From positions 1 to 24,617 of the forward strand of contig CAZGXM010000041.1 of NCBI GenBank assembly GCA_964529795.1: 24,617 nucleotides of DNA, written 5' to 3'. The DNA comes from CAZGXM01 sp964529795 (GTDB lineage: Bacteria; Bacillota; JADQBR01). How positions within the stretch are numbered: the stretch's first letter is position 1; every line of letters starts with the position of its first letter. Of this stretch, positions 14,712 to 22,268 are shown piece after piece. The position numbers and the translations under genes are program-made. The notes under the pieces were generated by a model, which ran no database searches, was not told the origin of the DNA, and saw nothing but the letters and a program-made list of their open reading frames with translations.

Positions 14712-16175
14712 ATGGGCTTAAAGACCAGGGAAGAATACTTGGCTTCCTTGAAAGGTATGCGCTCAAATATTTATAAATTTGGTGAGTTGATTGAAGACGT
14801 CACCACTCATCCGGCTACCAAAAGGGTGGTGGAAAGTCATGCCCGTGCCTACGACGGCGCCCATGACCCGGAAAAAACAGAATTGTATACCACAACTTCC
14901 AGATTGAGTAGTGAAAAAATACATCGGTTTAATTCCCTGATGGAAACTGCCGATGATGTGGCAAGAAATGCCAAGTTCAAAAGGTCATGTTACCGGCACA
15001 CGGGTACCTGCACTGGCGGCCACTGTGTTGGCTGGAACGCAATGAACGTCATGTGGGCAGTAACCCACGAAATGGACCGGCAGTTGGGGACCGGCTACCA
15101 GGAGAACTTAAAGCAGTGGATATTAAAGGCGCAGGAAAACGGTTGGGCGGTAGCGGCGGGATTGACAGATGCCAAAGGGGACCGCAGTTTAAAGCCCTCC
15201 CAGCAGAAGGATCTGGATACCAATCTGCGGGTGATTGAAAGCAGGGATGACGGAATCGTTATCCGCGGTGCCAAGGTGATGATTGCCGGCGTTGCGGCAT
15301 CCCATGAGATTTTTCTGCTGCCAGGGGCAATTTACGGCGAAGATGATCAGGATTTTGCCGTAGCCTGTGTGGTACCTCGTGATATTGAAGGGTTGACCAT
15401 TGTGGAGGCGACCAGGGCCAGTGACCGCCGGGAATTGGAGGAAGGTTTTGACGTGCCGGAAACCGGGATAACCCAGGCATACCTCTTTTTTGAGGATGTT
15501 TTTGTACCCAAAGAACGGGTATTTATGTGCGGGGAATATCAATATACGGGTAAGGTGATAAAGTATTTTACGGCCAACTACCGTGCCTGTATCGGCGCTT
15601 GCGTGGCGGGACAGGGTGACGTAATGGTGGGCGCAGCCACCATCCTCGGCAGGGCTAACGGGCTGCCCGATAAGGTTTTCGCCGGGAAGCTGGAGGATAT
15701 GATAATAAATAACGAAACCAACTACGGGCTGGGATTGGGCGCTATTGCGGAAGGCAAGCAGCATCCTGCCGGTATTTGGATTGCCGACAGCTTGCTGGCA
15801 CACACAAATAAAGTGCTGGTGGGCAAACTTCCCTATGAAACCAAACGCATCTGCCAGGATATCGGCGGCGGTATTGCAGAGACGGGATGTATGCCCTCGT
15901 ATAAGGATTTTACCAATCCCGAGTACGGTCATTTGGTGCAGAAGTATCTCAAGGCAGGGGATGCTTCGGCGGAGGTGCGGGTACGCGGCGCCCGGCTGGC
16001 GGAGTGGCTTACCCTTGGCGCGGGTGTGCCCGGCTGCATGCACGGGGGCGGGTCTCCCGATGGGGCCAGGTTAGTGGTGAGAGCATCCACGCCGTTGGAA
16101 GAATATGTGAATTATGCCCGGCAGGTGGCCGGTATCAGTGAAGAGGTGCCTAAAAAGCCTAAAGTCAAAAAGTAA
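14712..16175 (+). CDS. 4-hydroxybutyryl-CoA dehydratase-like flavoprotein (HpaB/AbfD superfamily), divergent active site
   Basis: A 487-residue cytoplasmic protein of the HpaB/AbfD superfamily, similar to AbfD along its whole length (EEYLASL...YKFGE, TDAKGDRSLKPS, GDVMVGAA, MHGGGSP). AbfD is an FAD plus [4Fe-4S] enzyme that dehydrates 4-hydroxybutyryl-CoA to crotonyl-CoA and isomerises vinylacetyl-CoA. Against recalled C. aminobutyricum AbfD, cluster ligands Cys103 and Cys299 align with Cys105 and Cys297. The CxxxC pair becomes C100-x4-C105, and His292 becomes Tyr290 with a new Cys293 nearby. Catalytic Thr190, Glu257, Tyr296, Lys300 and Glu455 align with Ala192, Gln, Ile, Val and Gly. It is therefore probably not a true AbfD. 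ATG 14712 follows AAGGGGGG at seven bases; ATG 14685 has no usable ribosome site. It is first in an operon with an acyl-CoA dehydrogenase and ETF. Substrate unknown. Confidence 0.85.
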   Translation: MGLKTREEYLASLKGMRSNIYKFGELIEDVTTHPATKRVVESHARAYDGAHDPEKTELYTTTSRLSSEKIHRFNSLMETADDVARNAKFKRSCYRHTGTCTGGHCVGWNAMNVMWAVTHEMDRQLGTGYQENLKQWILKAQENGWAVAAGLTDAKGDRSLKPSQQKDLDTNLRVIESRDDGIVIRGAKVMIAGVAASHEIFLLPGAIYGEDDQDFAVACVVPRDIEGLTIVEATRASDRRELEEGFDVPETGITQAYLFFEDVFVPKERVFMCGEYQYTGKVIKYFTANYRACIGACVAGQGDVMVGAATILGRANGLPDKVFAGKLEDMIINNETNYGLGLGAIAEGKQHPAGIWIADSLLAHTNKVLVGKLPYETKRICQDIGGGIAETGCMPSYKDFTNPEYGHLVQKYLKAGDASAEVRVRGARLAEWLTLGAGVPGCMHGGGSPDGARLVVRASTPLEEYVNYARQVAGISEEVPKKPKVKK

Positions 16176-16255
16176 TATTAAAAGTGTTTTCTGTAAGTGC
16201 TTCAGGTGGGATATTGACTTTAGTAGTTTGTAGTTTATAAAGGGAGGAGATATTT

Positions 16256-17401
16256 ATGGGAAAATTACAGTTTGACAAAAAACAGGAATTACTGCGAAAG
16301 TCTGCAAGAGAGTTTGTGGAGAAGGAAATAGCGCCTATTGCCGCTGACATTGACGTCCAGGACCGGTTTCCTGAAGAAATTCTGCGTAAAATGGGCCGGA
16401 TGGGTTATAACGGTATCTTTGTGCCCGCTGAATATGGCGGTTCGGGCATGGGGTATACAGAAAGAGCCATCGTCCTTGAAGAGGTCGCCCGGTATTCTGC
16501 TGGTTTTGCCATGGCATTGATGACGCATCACCTGGGGGTGGCCGCCATATTGGATTATGGTACCGAGGAACAAAAGAAGAAATACCTGCCGGATTTATGC
16601 TCTGGAAAGACTATAGGAGGATTGGCTGTTACGGAACCATCCGGCGGTTCAAATTTAATGGGGCACCAGAGCACCGGTGAAGAGGTGGATAGCGGCTGGG
16701 TACTTAACGGGAGGAAGTGCTTTATCACCAATTCCCATGCCGCGGACGTATCGGTGGTAACCGTCAGGACCGGTGAGGATGCCAAGGGCCGCCCGGCTTT
16801 GACGGCGTTTATTGTGGAAAAGGGTACCCCGGGATTTGGTCCGGGTCATAAAGAGAATAAGTTTGGCCTGCGCGGCTCGGTAATGGGTGATATTAACATG
16901 AATGACTGCCGGGTGAGCAGCGACGCAGTGCTGGGGACGGTTGGTAAAGGGGCAAAGATTGCCTTATCTACCATTGGCGGTGTAGGGCGTCCGGGGATGG
17001 CGGCCATTAGTGTGGGCATTCTCAGAGCCTGCCTGGAAGAAGGAGTGAAATTTGCCAAAGAAAGAATTATTTACGGCAAACCGCTGGCGAAACTACCAAC
17101 TATTCAGTCCATCATCGCAAAAAACCGTATTGATTATGAAGCAGGCAGGCTGCTGACCTACCAGGCGACTTTTATAAAAGATGCCGGTGAACGCAGTGAT
17201 ACCGAAGCTGCCGTTGCCAAGCATTTTACGACGGAAGCAGCGGTGGCGGCTGCAAAGAGGACCATAGATTTGATGGGCGGCTATGGTGCTGTCAGTGAAT
17301 ATCCCGTGGGCCGGTACCTGAGAGACGCGGTCACCACCATTCCGTCGGGCGGGACCTCGCATATTATGGAAGTAATTGTGGCCGGCAGCACTCTGGCTTA
17401 A
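16256..17401 (+). CDS. Acyl-CoA dehydrogenase family flavoprotein lacking the usual catalytic glutamate
   Basis: A 381-residue acyl-CoA dehydrogenase family enzyme, expected to bind FAD and a CoA ester and to exchange electrons with the ETF encoded just downstream. Family signatures are present: GGLAVTEPSGGSN near residue 122, KCFITNSHAA, ERIIYGKPL and the C-terminal GGYG...SGGTSHIM region. In short- and medium-chain enzymes the base is the Glu of a YEGT-like motif. Here that position is Gly365 in PSGGTS. In isovaleryl- and long-chain enzymes the base is a Glu just before a conserved Arg in the G helix. Here that position is Gly244 before Arg245. Reduction of an enoyl-CoA or another reaction is therefore as likely as normal dehydrogenation. 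The ATG has an excellent AGGGAGGAG. The gap from the AbfD-like gene is 80 bases. Confidence 0.9.
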   Translation: MGKLQFDKKQELLRKSAREFVEKEIAPIAADIDVQDRFPEEILRKMGRMGYNGIFVPAEYGGSGMGYTERAIVLEEVARYSAGFAMALMTHHLGVAAILDYGTEEQKKKYLPDLCSGKTIGGLAVTEPSGGSNLMGHQSTGEEVDSGWVLNGRKCFITNSHAADVSVVTVRTGEDAKGRPALTAFIVEKGTPGFGPGHKENKFGLRGSVMGDINMNDCRVSSDAVLGTVGKGAKIALSTIGGVGRPGMAAISVGILRACLEEGVKFAKERIIYGKPLAKLPTIQSIIAKNRIDYEAGRLLTYQATFIKDAGERSDTEAAVAKHFTTEAAVAAAKRTIDLMGGYGAVSEYPVGRYLRDAVTTIPSGGTSHIMEVIVAGSTLA

Positions 17402-17482
17402 TTTGGCAGGCATACAGCAGGGGAAATGCTGTTGGCTGTAAGAGGTTGTTCGAACGCGCATGGAGACATGAGGTGATTACAG

Positions 17483-18292
17483 GTGAATAAATTAAATATT
17501 GTAGTTTGCGTGAAACCTGTGCCGGATCCGGAGCATTATGACAAAATTACCATAGACCCTCAAAGTAAAACCCTGGTTCGCTCCGGCATTCCCATGATCC
17601 TCAACCCTGTGGATAAGAACGCAATTGAGGCGGCGCTGCAGCTGAGAGAGCAGTTCGGCGGCAGTGTTACGCTGGTCAGTATGGCCCCGCCAACTGCGGT
17701 GGAGACGCTTCGCGAAGGCCTTGCCATGGGAGCCGACAGGGCATACTTGTTCAGCGACAGGGCATTTGCCGGTTCCGATACCCTGGCTACAGCCACGGTG
17801 CTGGCAGCGGGGATAAGGAAAATCGGGGAGTTTGACTTCGTTATTACCGGCAATGAGAGCGCTGACGGGGGTACTACTAACGTTTCGCCTCAGCTGGGAG
17901 AGATGCTGGGCATACCGCATTTAATCAACGTGGAGCGTATGGAGCTGCAAAATAATAATCAGTGGCTGCTGAAGGTCCGTATAGATGGCGGCTATCTTGA
18001 GGTCCGGGGCCCGGCACCCATGGTGCTGGGGGTTACTGATAGGATCAATACCCCCCGGTATACCACGGTTATGGGTATTATGGAGGCGGAAGACAAAGAT
18101 GTGGTTGTATGGACAGCCGATGACCTGGGGGTTGCAGCCGGCCAGGTGGGATTGGCCGGTTCACCTACTCAGCCCGGTGAGCTGCACGAGCCCCAATTAC
18201 AGCGCCAGGGTAAAATATTGGGCGGCGAACCGGAAGATATTGTCCGGCAGTTAATTAACCTGATGCGTGCTGCCGGTGTGCTCAAGGGATAG
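17483..18292 (+). CDS. etfB: Electron transfer flavoprotein beta subunit
   Basis: A 269-residue EtfB. With EtfA it forms a flavoprotein that carries electrons between the acyl-CoA dehydrogenase and other carriers, and the subunit binds AMP or FAD. The family features are clear: an N-terminal IVVCVKPVPDP, INPVDKNAIEAAL-like segment (here LNPVDKNAIEAAL), GADRAYLFSDRAFAGSDTLATA, ITGNESADGGT and the VRGPAPMVLGVTD segment. The SDRAFAGSDTLATA stretch resembles EtfB of strict anaerobes, including bifurcating types, but I cannot tell by eye whether this one bifurcates. The GTG start has GAGGTG upstream. It lies 81 bases after the dehydrogenase and 19 before etfA, clearly in one operon. Confidence 0.93.
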   Translation: MNKLNIVVCVKPVPDPEHYDKITIDPQSKTLVRSGIPMILNPVDKNAIEAALQLREQFGGSVTLVSMAPPTAVETLREGLAMGADRAYLFSDRAFAGSDTLATATVLAAGIRKIGEFDFVITGNESADGGTTNVSPQLGEMLGIPHLINVERMELQNNNQWLLKVRIDGGYLEVRGPAPMVLGVTDRINTPRYTTVMGIMEAEDKDVVVWTADDLGVAAGQVGLAGSPTQPGELHEPQLQRQGKILGGEPEDIVRQLINLMRAAGVLKG

Positions 18293-18311
18293 ACGGGGAG
18301 GTATTGGATAT

Positions 18312-19310
18312 ATGGCCAAAGACCGGGAAATATTTGTTGTTGCGGAGCAGGTTTCAGGACAGCTGGCGCCGGTTGGTTTTGAACTGTTGGGAGCTGCCCG
18401 CAAGCTGGCACAAGAGTCCGGCGGGGCGGAAGTTTCAGCGGTGATAATGGGTTATGACATCGCAGGGTTGGCAGATGAACTGTTTGGTTACGGCGCGGAC
18501 CGGGTCTACCTGGCTGACGACCGGCGCCTGCAGTATTATCAAAATGCTCACTACGCCTTGTTTTTGACAGATTTTTTCCGCCGGAAGCAGCCGGATATGG
18601 TGCTGTGGGGTGCTACGGCTATTGGCGGTGAACTGGCCGCCACCGTGGCAGCGCAGCTAAAAACAGGATTATCTGCCCACTGCACAGATTTATATATCAA
18701 CGCAGATGGTCTGCTGGTGCAGGTAGTTCCCGCTTTTGGCGGAAAAGTACTGGGTGATATTTTATGCCCGCAGCGCCGCCCCCAGATGGCCACGGTCAGG
18801 CCGGGGATTTTTTCTTCCCAACCCGTAAAAGCCTCGAAGAGTGAGATTATTAACGAGGATACAAAGATTTTGGACGGCTTTATGCCACCGCTGAAGACAG
18901 TAAGAATGGTCAAAGATAAGGGTGCGGATTCGGCTTTAAAGGAAGCTGATTTTGTGGTGGCCGGTGGTTGGGGCGTGGGCAGCACGGAAAACTGGCAGTT
19001 ATTAAGGAAGTTAAGTGAACTGCTGGGGGGAGCCGTAGGCTGTACCCGGCCGGCACTGGACGAGGGTTGGGCGGACGACGAAGGCACCATGATCGGCACC
19101 AGCGGTATCAGCATCAAGCCCAAGTTATACCTGGGCGTGGGCATATCCGGGGCGGTTCATCATGTGGTCGGTATTAAAGACGCCGGGATTATTATCAGTA
19201 TCAATAAAGATGCCCGGGCGCCGATTTTTTCCTATTCGGATTATGGGATTGTCGCCGACTTCCGAAAAATCCTGCCGGATTTAATTAAAGCGGTAGAGGC
19301 GTTAGTATAA
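18312..19310 (+). CDS. etfA: Electron transfer flavoprotein alpha subunit
   Basis: A 332-residue EtfA, partner of the EtfB encoded 19 bases upstream. The N-terminal half has the usual alpha/beta fold pattern (FVVAEQVSGQLAPVGFELLG). The C-terminal FAD-binding domain is well conserved: ADFVVAGGWGVGS, CTRPALDEGW, GTSGISIKPKLYLGVGISG, HHVVGIKDAG, SINKDARAPIF and YGIVAD. There is no N-terminal ferredoxin-like extension. ATG 18312 is chosen because GGGAGG lies a good distance upstream; the longer frame to 18267 would overlap etfB. It is the last gene of the sigma-54 operon: no gene follows for 279 bases and a terminator lies at 19453-19477. Confidence 0.93.
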   Translation: MAKDREIFVVAEQVSGQLAPVGFELLGAARKLAQESGGAEVSAVIMGYDIAGLADELFGYGADRVYLADDRRLQYYQNAHYALFLTDFFRRKQPDMVLWGATAIGGELAATVAAQLKTGLSAHCTDLYINADGLLVQVVPAFGGKVLGDILCPQRRPQMATVRPGIFSSQPVKASKSEIINEDTKILDGFMPPLKTVRMVKDKGADSALKEADFVVAGGWGVGSTENWQLLRKLSELLGGAVGCTRPALDEGWADDEGTMIGTSGISIKPKLYLGVGISGAVHHVVGIKDAGIIISINKDARAPIFSYSDYGIVADFRKILPDLIKAVEALV

Positions 19311-19452
19311 GTGCATTAAGTTTCAAGTATTACTATTGATGCAAGATCAGAAAAAGGTAAAGAAATAATAAATTTTTTAGAAACATTTTAACATCCAAAG
19401 TGGAAATCATTTAAATAATCCGGCAATAATGATCAATGTGTGGTCACAACCC

Positions 19453-19477
19453 AACACCCTGGCCGGGTGTTTTTTTT
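19453..19477 (+). terminator. Rho-independent terminator
   Basis: AACACCC (19453-19459) pairs with GGGTGTT (19465-19471) across TGGCC, and the T run continues to 19477. It lies about 140 bases after etfA. Nothing gene-like occurs between, so it probably ends the operon. Confidence 0.82.
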
Positions 19478-19589
19478 CATGTCATTATTGCTTCCCTGTT
19501 CCCATAAATTATAGAAGTAAAAGATATTTTCCGGAGGGTGGTGGAGGTTAACGCTATTTTAAAACCTACCGGTAAAAGGAGGCTTGCCA

Positions 19590-20891
19590 GTGGTGGGGAA
19601 GTACACGGTTATTATCTTGGTGACGGTATTATTGATTGTTTTTGCCGGTCCTGCCCGGGCGGCGGACCTGTTTCGCCCGCTGCCCCATTATTTTTACGGT
19701 GAGGTGACGGTTGCCGGCGGTGCGGAGTCCATACCCGCCCCGCCGGGGACCACCGTCAGCGTCAGGGCAAAGGGTGAGGAGCGGGTCCTGGGTGTCTATA
19801 CCCTGGGGCGTAGTGGCACGTTTGGCAGTGTCAAAGCCGTCGGCCGCTGCCTGGCAGTGGGGCATGAGTCGCTGAAAAATGGGGATGTGCTGGTCTTTTA
19901 TGTCAACGGCATCAAGACCGGTACCGAGATGGTTTTCCGACGCGGTGCCGTGACCAGAGTAAATTTGCAGGCGGCTGACGACCAGCCGCCCGGGGTAACT
20001 TTGGTCGAGGAAGGGATAAGAGAACTGGCCGGCCAGAAAATATTCCGCTTTAACATCGATGACAATTTGGCCGGCGTGGACGAAAAGACACTGGCTGTTC
20101 AGGCGGACGCTCCAGTGAAAATTGCTTACGTGGGAAACATCCTTCAGGTAAGAATGAAGCAAAACAAGGCGGACGGACAGCTGGCGGTGACGGTGGCAGA
20201 CCGTGCCGGCAGGGGACACACTTACACCTGGGCCATAGACCCGGTAAAGAGTGCGGTGTTTGTGGAGCGCGGGCAGCCTGAGCCGGTAACGGTGGAAAAA
20301 ACCGGGCCAAAGGAAGAAGAAAAAGAGGTGAGCAAGGCTGCCGTCACTTCCGAAAAGATTACTTTTGCAGATATTCAGGGGCACCCGCTGCAGGAAGAAA
20401 TAGAAGCGGCGGCGGCCAAAGGCCTGGTCAAAGGAGTAACCGCCACGGAGTTTGCTCCGGACAGGCCGGTTACCCGCGCTGAGTTTACCGTCATGCTGGT
20501 GGAAGCCCTGGGTATCGAGGGCAAGGAAACCAAACTCACCTTTTTGGATGTGTTCAGCACTGACTGGTTTTACCCCGCGGTAAAAAGGGCCTTTTCCGCC
20601 GGGGTCATCAGCGGGTACAGCAGCGTGGAATTCAAGCCCCATGACCCCATTTCCCGGGAACAGGCCGCAGCGGTGGCGGCCAGCGCCCTGCTTTACAAAA
20701 AGCGGCCGCTTGCTACGGACCAGAAAGTCCTGAAACGATTTGCTGATTTCCGCACTATCTCTCCCTGGGCCCGCCCGGGCATGGCGACATCTGTGGACCT
20801 GGGCCTGCTCCGGCCCCGGGGCAACAAGCTGGCGCCGGGCAGGGAGCTTACCCGTGCCGAAGCCGCTGCCATGCTGGTGAAACTTCAATAA
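19590..20891 (+). CDS. Secreted protein with three C-terminal SLH domains
   Basis: A 433-residue surface protein. A signal peptide (hydrophobic ILVTVLLIVFAG, cleavage near ARA|A) is followed by about 200 residues of beta-sandwich-like sequence. One part begins HYFYGEVTVAGG and contains VFYVNGIKTG; an Ig-like part contains FNIDDNLAGVDEKTL. A charged linker (KEEEKEVSK) leads to three SLH domains at about 257-307, 314-368 and 382-433. SLH domains would bind pyruvylated wall polymer made with CsaB. The N-terminal function is unknown; there is no catalytic motif. GTG 19590 is preferred because AGGAGG (19577-19582) lies seven bases upstream. The in-frame TTG at 19584 is one base from that site, and GTG 19593 is also possible. 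A terminator follows directly. Confidence 0.87.
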   Translation: MVGKYTVIILVTVLLIVFAGPARAADLFRPLPHYFYGEVTVAGGAESIPAPPGTTVSVRAKGEERVLGVYTLGRSGTFGSVKAVGRCLAVGHESLKNGDVLVFYVNGIKTGTEMVFRRGAVTRVNLQAADDQPPGVTLVEEGIRELAGQKIFRFNIDDNLAGVDEKTLAVQADAPVKIAYVGNILQVRMKQNKADGQLAVTVADRAGRGHTYTWAIDPVKSAVFVERGQPEPVTVEKTGPKEEEKEVSKAAVTSEKITFADIQGHPLQEEIEAAAAKGLVKGVTATEFAPDRPVTRAEFTVMLVEALGIEGKETKLTFLDVFSTDWFYPAVKRAFSAGVISGYSSVEFKPHDPISREQAAAVAASALLYKKRPLATDQKVLKRFADFRTISPWARPGMATSVDLGLLRPRGNKLAPGRELTRAEAAAMLVKLQ

Positions 20892-20902
20892 CCTGGAAGT
20901 AC

Positions 20903-20933
20903 CAGGCGCCCTTTGCGGGCGCCCTGCTTTTTT
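20903..20933 (+). terminator. Rho-independent terminator
   Basis: GGCGCCC (20905-20911) pairs with GGGCGCC (20917-20923) across TTTGC, with flanking CAG/CTG pairing around one bulged C. Six T follow. It ends the SLH-protein gene. Confidence 0.85.
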
Positions 20934-21023
20934 CAGGTTTTTTGGCAAATCATTTTTCCAGTTTTTAGAGGAAATTGAAATTATGTGTCGAATTCCTAAA
21001 TGTGAAATCAATAGTGAAAACTT

Positions 21024-21050
21024 AACAAACCTTGGCATGCGGGGTTTGTT
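21024..21050 (+). terminator. Hairpin ahead of the nucleotidyltransferase, possible weak terminator
   Basis: AACAAACC (21024-21031) pairs perfectly with GGTTTGTT (21043-21050) over an 11-base loop, followed by only TTATG. It could be a weak second terminator or a leader hairpin of the following gene, which starts 50 bases later. Confidence 0.35.
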
Positions 21051-21102
21051 TTATGATGAAGAGAAACTTTTAGCGAGACCGGGGTGATGACAAATCAAGG
21101 CG

Positions 21103-22194
21103 ATGATTATGGCGGCCGGGGTGGGCTCGAGGCTGGAACCTTTGACCTATACCGTGCCCAAACCCATGGTGCCGGTAGTAAACAGGCCGGTTATGGAATA
21201 CATAGTGCAGCTGTTGAAAAGTCACGGTGTCAGCGACGTTGTTGCCAACCTTTATTACCTGCCCGAGGTTATCCATAAATATTTCGACGACGGGCAAAAA
21301 TTTGGCATCAACATGCATTACTCCAGGGAAAAGGAACTGCTGGGGACAGCCGGCGGCGTGAAAAACAACCAGCGGTTTTTGGACGAAACCTTTGTGGTCA
21401 TCAGCGGCGACGCCCTGACCGATATAGACCTTACCGCCCTTTACAATTATCATAAGGAGAAAAAAGCCCTGACCACCATTGCCCTGAAAGAGGTAGCGGA
21501 CGTGAGCCGGTTTGGCGTGGTAGCGGTGGATGAGCGGGGAAAAATCCTGCGCTTCCAGGAAAAACCCCGCCCGGAAGAAGCCATCAGCAACCTGGCCAAT
21601 ACCGGGATATACATGTTTGAGCCGGAAGTGTTCGATTACATCCCTGCCGGCACATTCTCTGACTTCGGCAGGGACATTTTCCCGCTGCTGGCGGAAAGGG
21701 AACTGCCCTTTTACGGCTTCAATGCAGGTTGCTACTGGTCGGATATCGGCACCATCGAAAGTTACACCCGCGGCAATTTTGACCTGCTTACCGGTAAGGT
21801 CAATCTGACCGCTGCCGGCAGCACAGCTTTTGCGAGCATACATCCCGGAGCAGTGGTGGAAGCGCCGGATGCCATCACCGGCCCGGTCTATATCGGCCGG
21901 GGGACCCTTATCCGGCGGGGGGCAAAAATCATCGGTCCGGCAATCATCGGTAACCACTGCCAGATAGATCCCGGCGCCGTGATTGATAAAAGCATTATCT
22001 GGAGCGGGACAAAAGCGGGACTTAATTCCCGGCTGTCCGGCTGCGTTGTCGCTTTCAACAACGTTATCGGTGAGAATGTCACCGTCAGGCAGGGCGCGGT
22101 GCTGGGCAGCGGCTGTATCCTTTCCGAAGAAGCCGTGGGCCCGGGCACCCTGGTCTGGCCTGACAGGACGGGAGTGAGCAAGCACTACGCGTAA
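21103..22194 (+). CDS. Sugar-1-phosphate nucleotidyltransferase with C-terminal hexapeptide (left-handed beta-helix) domain
   Basis: A 363-residue enzyme of the mannose-1-phosphate guanylyltransferase/glucose-1-phosphate nucleotidyltransferase family, making an NDP-sugar for envelope polysaccharide. The catalytic domain starts MIMAAGVGSRLEPLT, with the nucleotide loop and PKPMVPV motif, and has VISGDALTDIDL and a sugar-binding NTGIYMFEPEV segment. The last 120 or so residues are hexapeptide repeats (PVYIGRGTLIRRGAKIIGPAIIG). There is no phosphomannomutase extension. Sugar and nucleotide specificity cannot be read. The start is uncertain: ATG 21103 has AAGG only two bases away, while relatives usually begin MKAMIMAAG-like. 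That would place the start at an ATC codon (21094) with GGGGTGAT well placed upstream. It stands 74 bases before the ligase gene. Confidence 0.87.
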   Translation: MIMAAGVGSRLEPLTYTVPKPMVPVVNRPVMEYIVQLLKSHGVSDVVANLYYLPEVIHKYFDDGQKFGINMHYSREKELLGTAGGVKNNQRFLDETFVVISGDALTDIDLTALYNYHKEKKALTTIALKEVADVSRFGVVAVDERGKILRFQEKPRPEEAISNLANTGIYMFEPEVFDYIPAGTFSDFGRDIFPLLAERELPFYGFNAGCYWSDIGTIESYTRGNFDLLTGKVNLTAAGSTAFASIHPGAVVEAPDAITGPVYIGRGTLIRRGAKIIGPAIIGNHCQIDPGAVIDKSIIWSGTKAGLNSRLSGCVVAFNNVIGENVTVRQGAVLGSGCILSEEAVGPGTLVWPDRTGVSKHYA

Positions 22195-22268
22195 CGGCAA
22201 TAAATTGCAGCGCGGCAGGGATGTTTCGGAAAGATGTCGAACTAGTCCCTTTGTTGGGAGGTAATCCA

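Noticed and set aside
14712..16175. Naming the first operon gene abfD outright
   Set aside because: Full-length family similarity is clear, but the catalytic residues and one cluster ligand of AbfD are not retained, so the specific activity is not supported.
16214..16241. Sigma-A-like TTGACT-N16-TATAAA just before the acyl-CoA dehydrogenase gene
   Set aside because: Transcription would begin near 16248, inside the gene's ribosome-binding site and eight bases before the ATG, removing most of that site. It is more likely a chance match in AT-rich spacer, although an internal promoter cannot be excluded.
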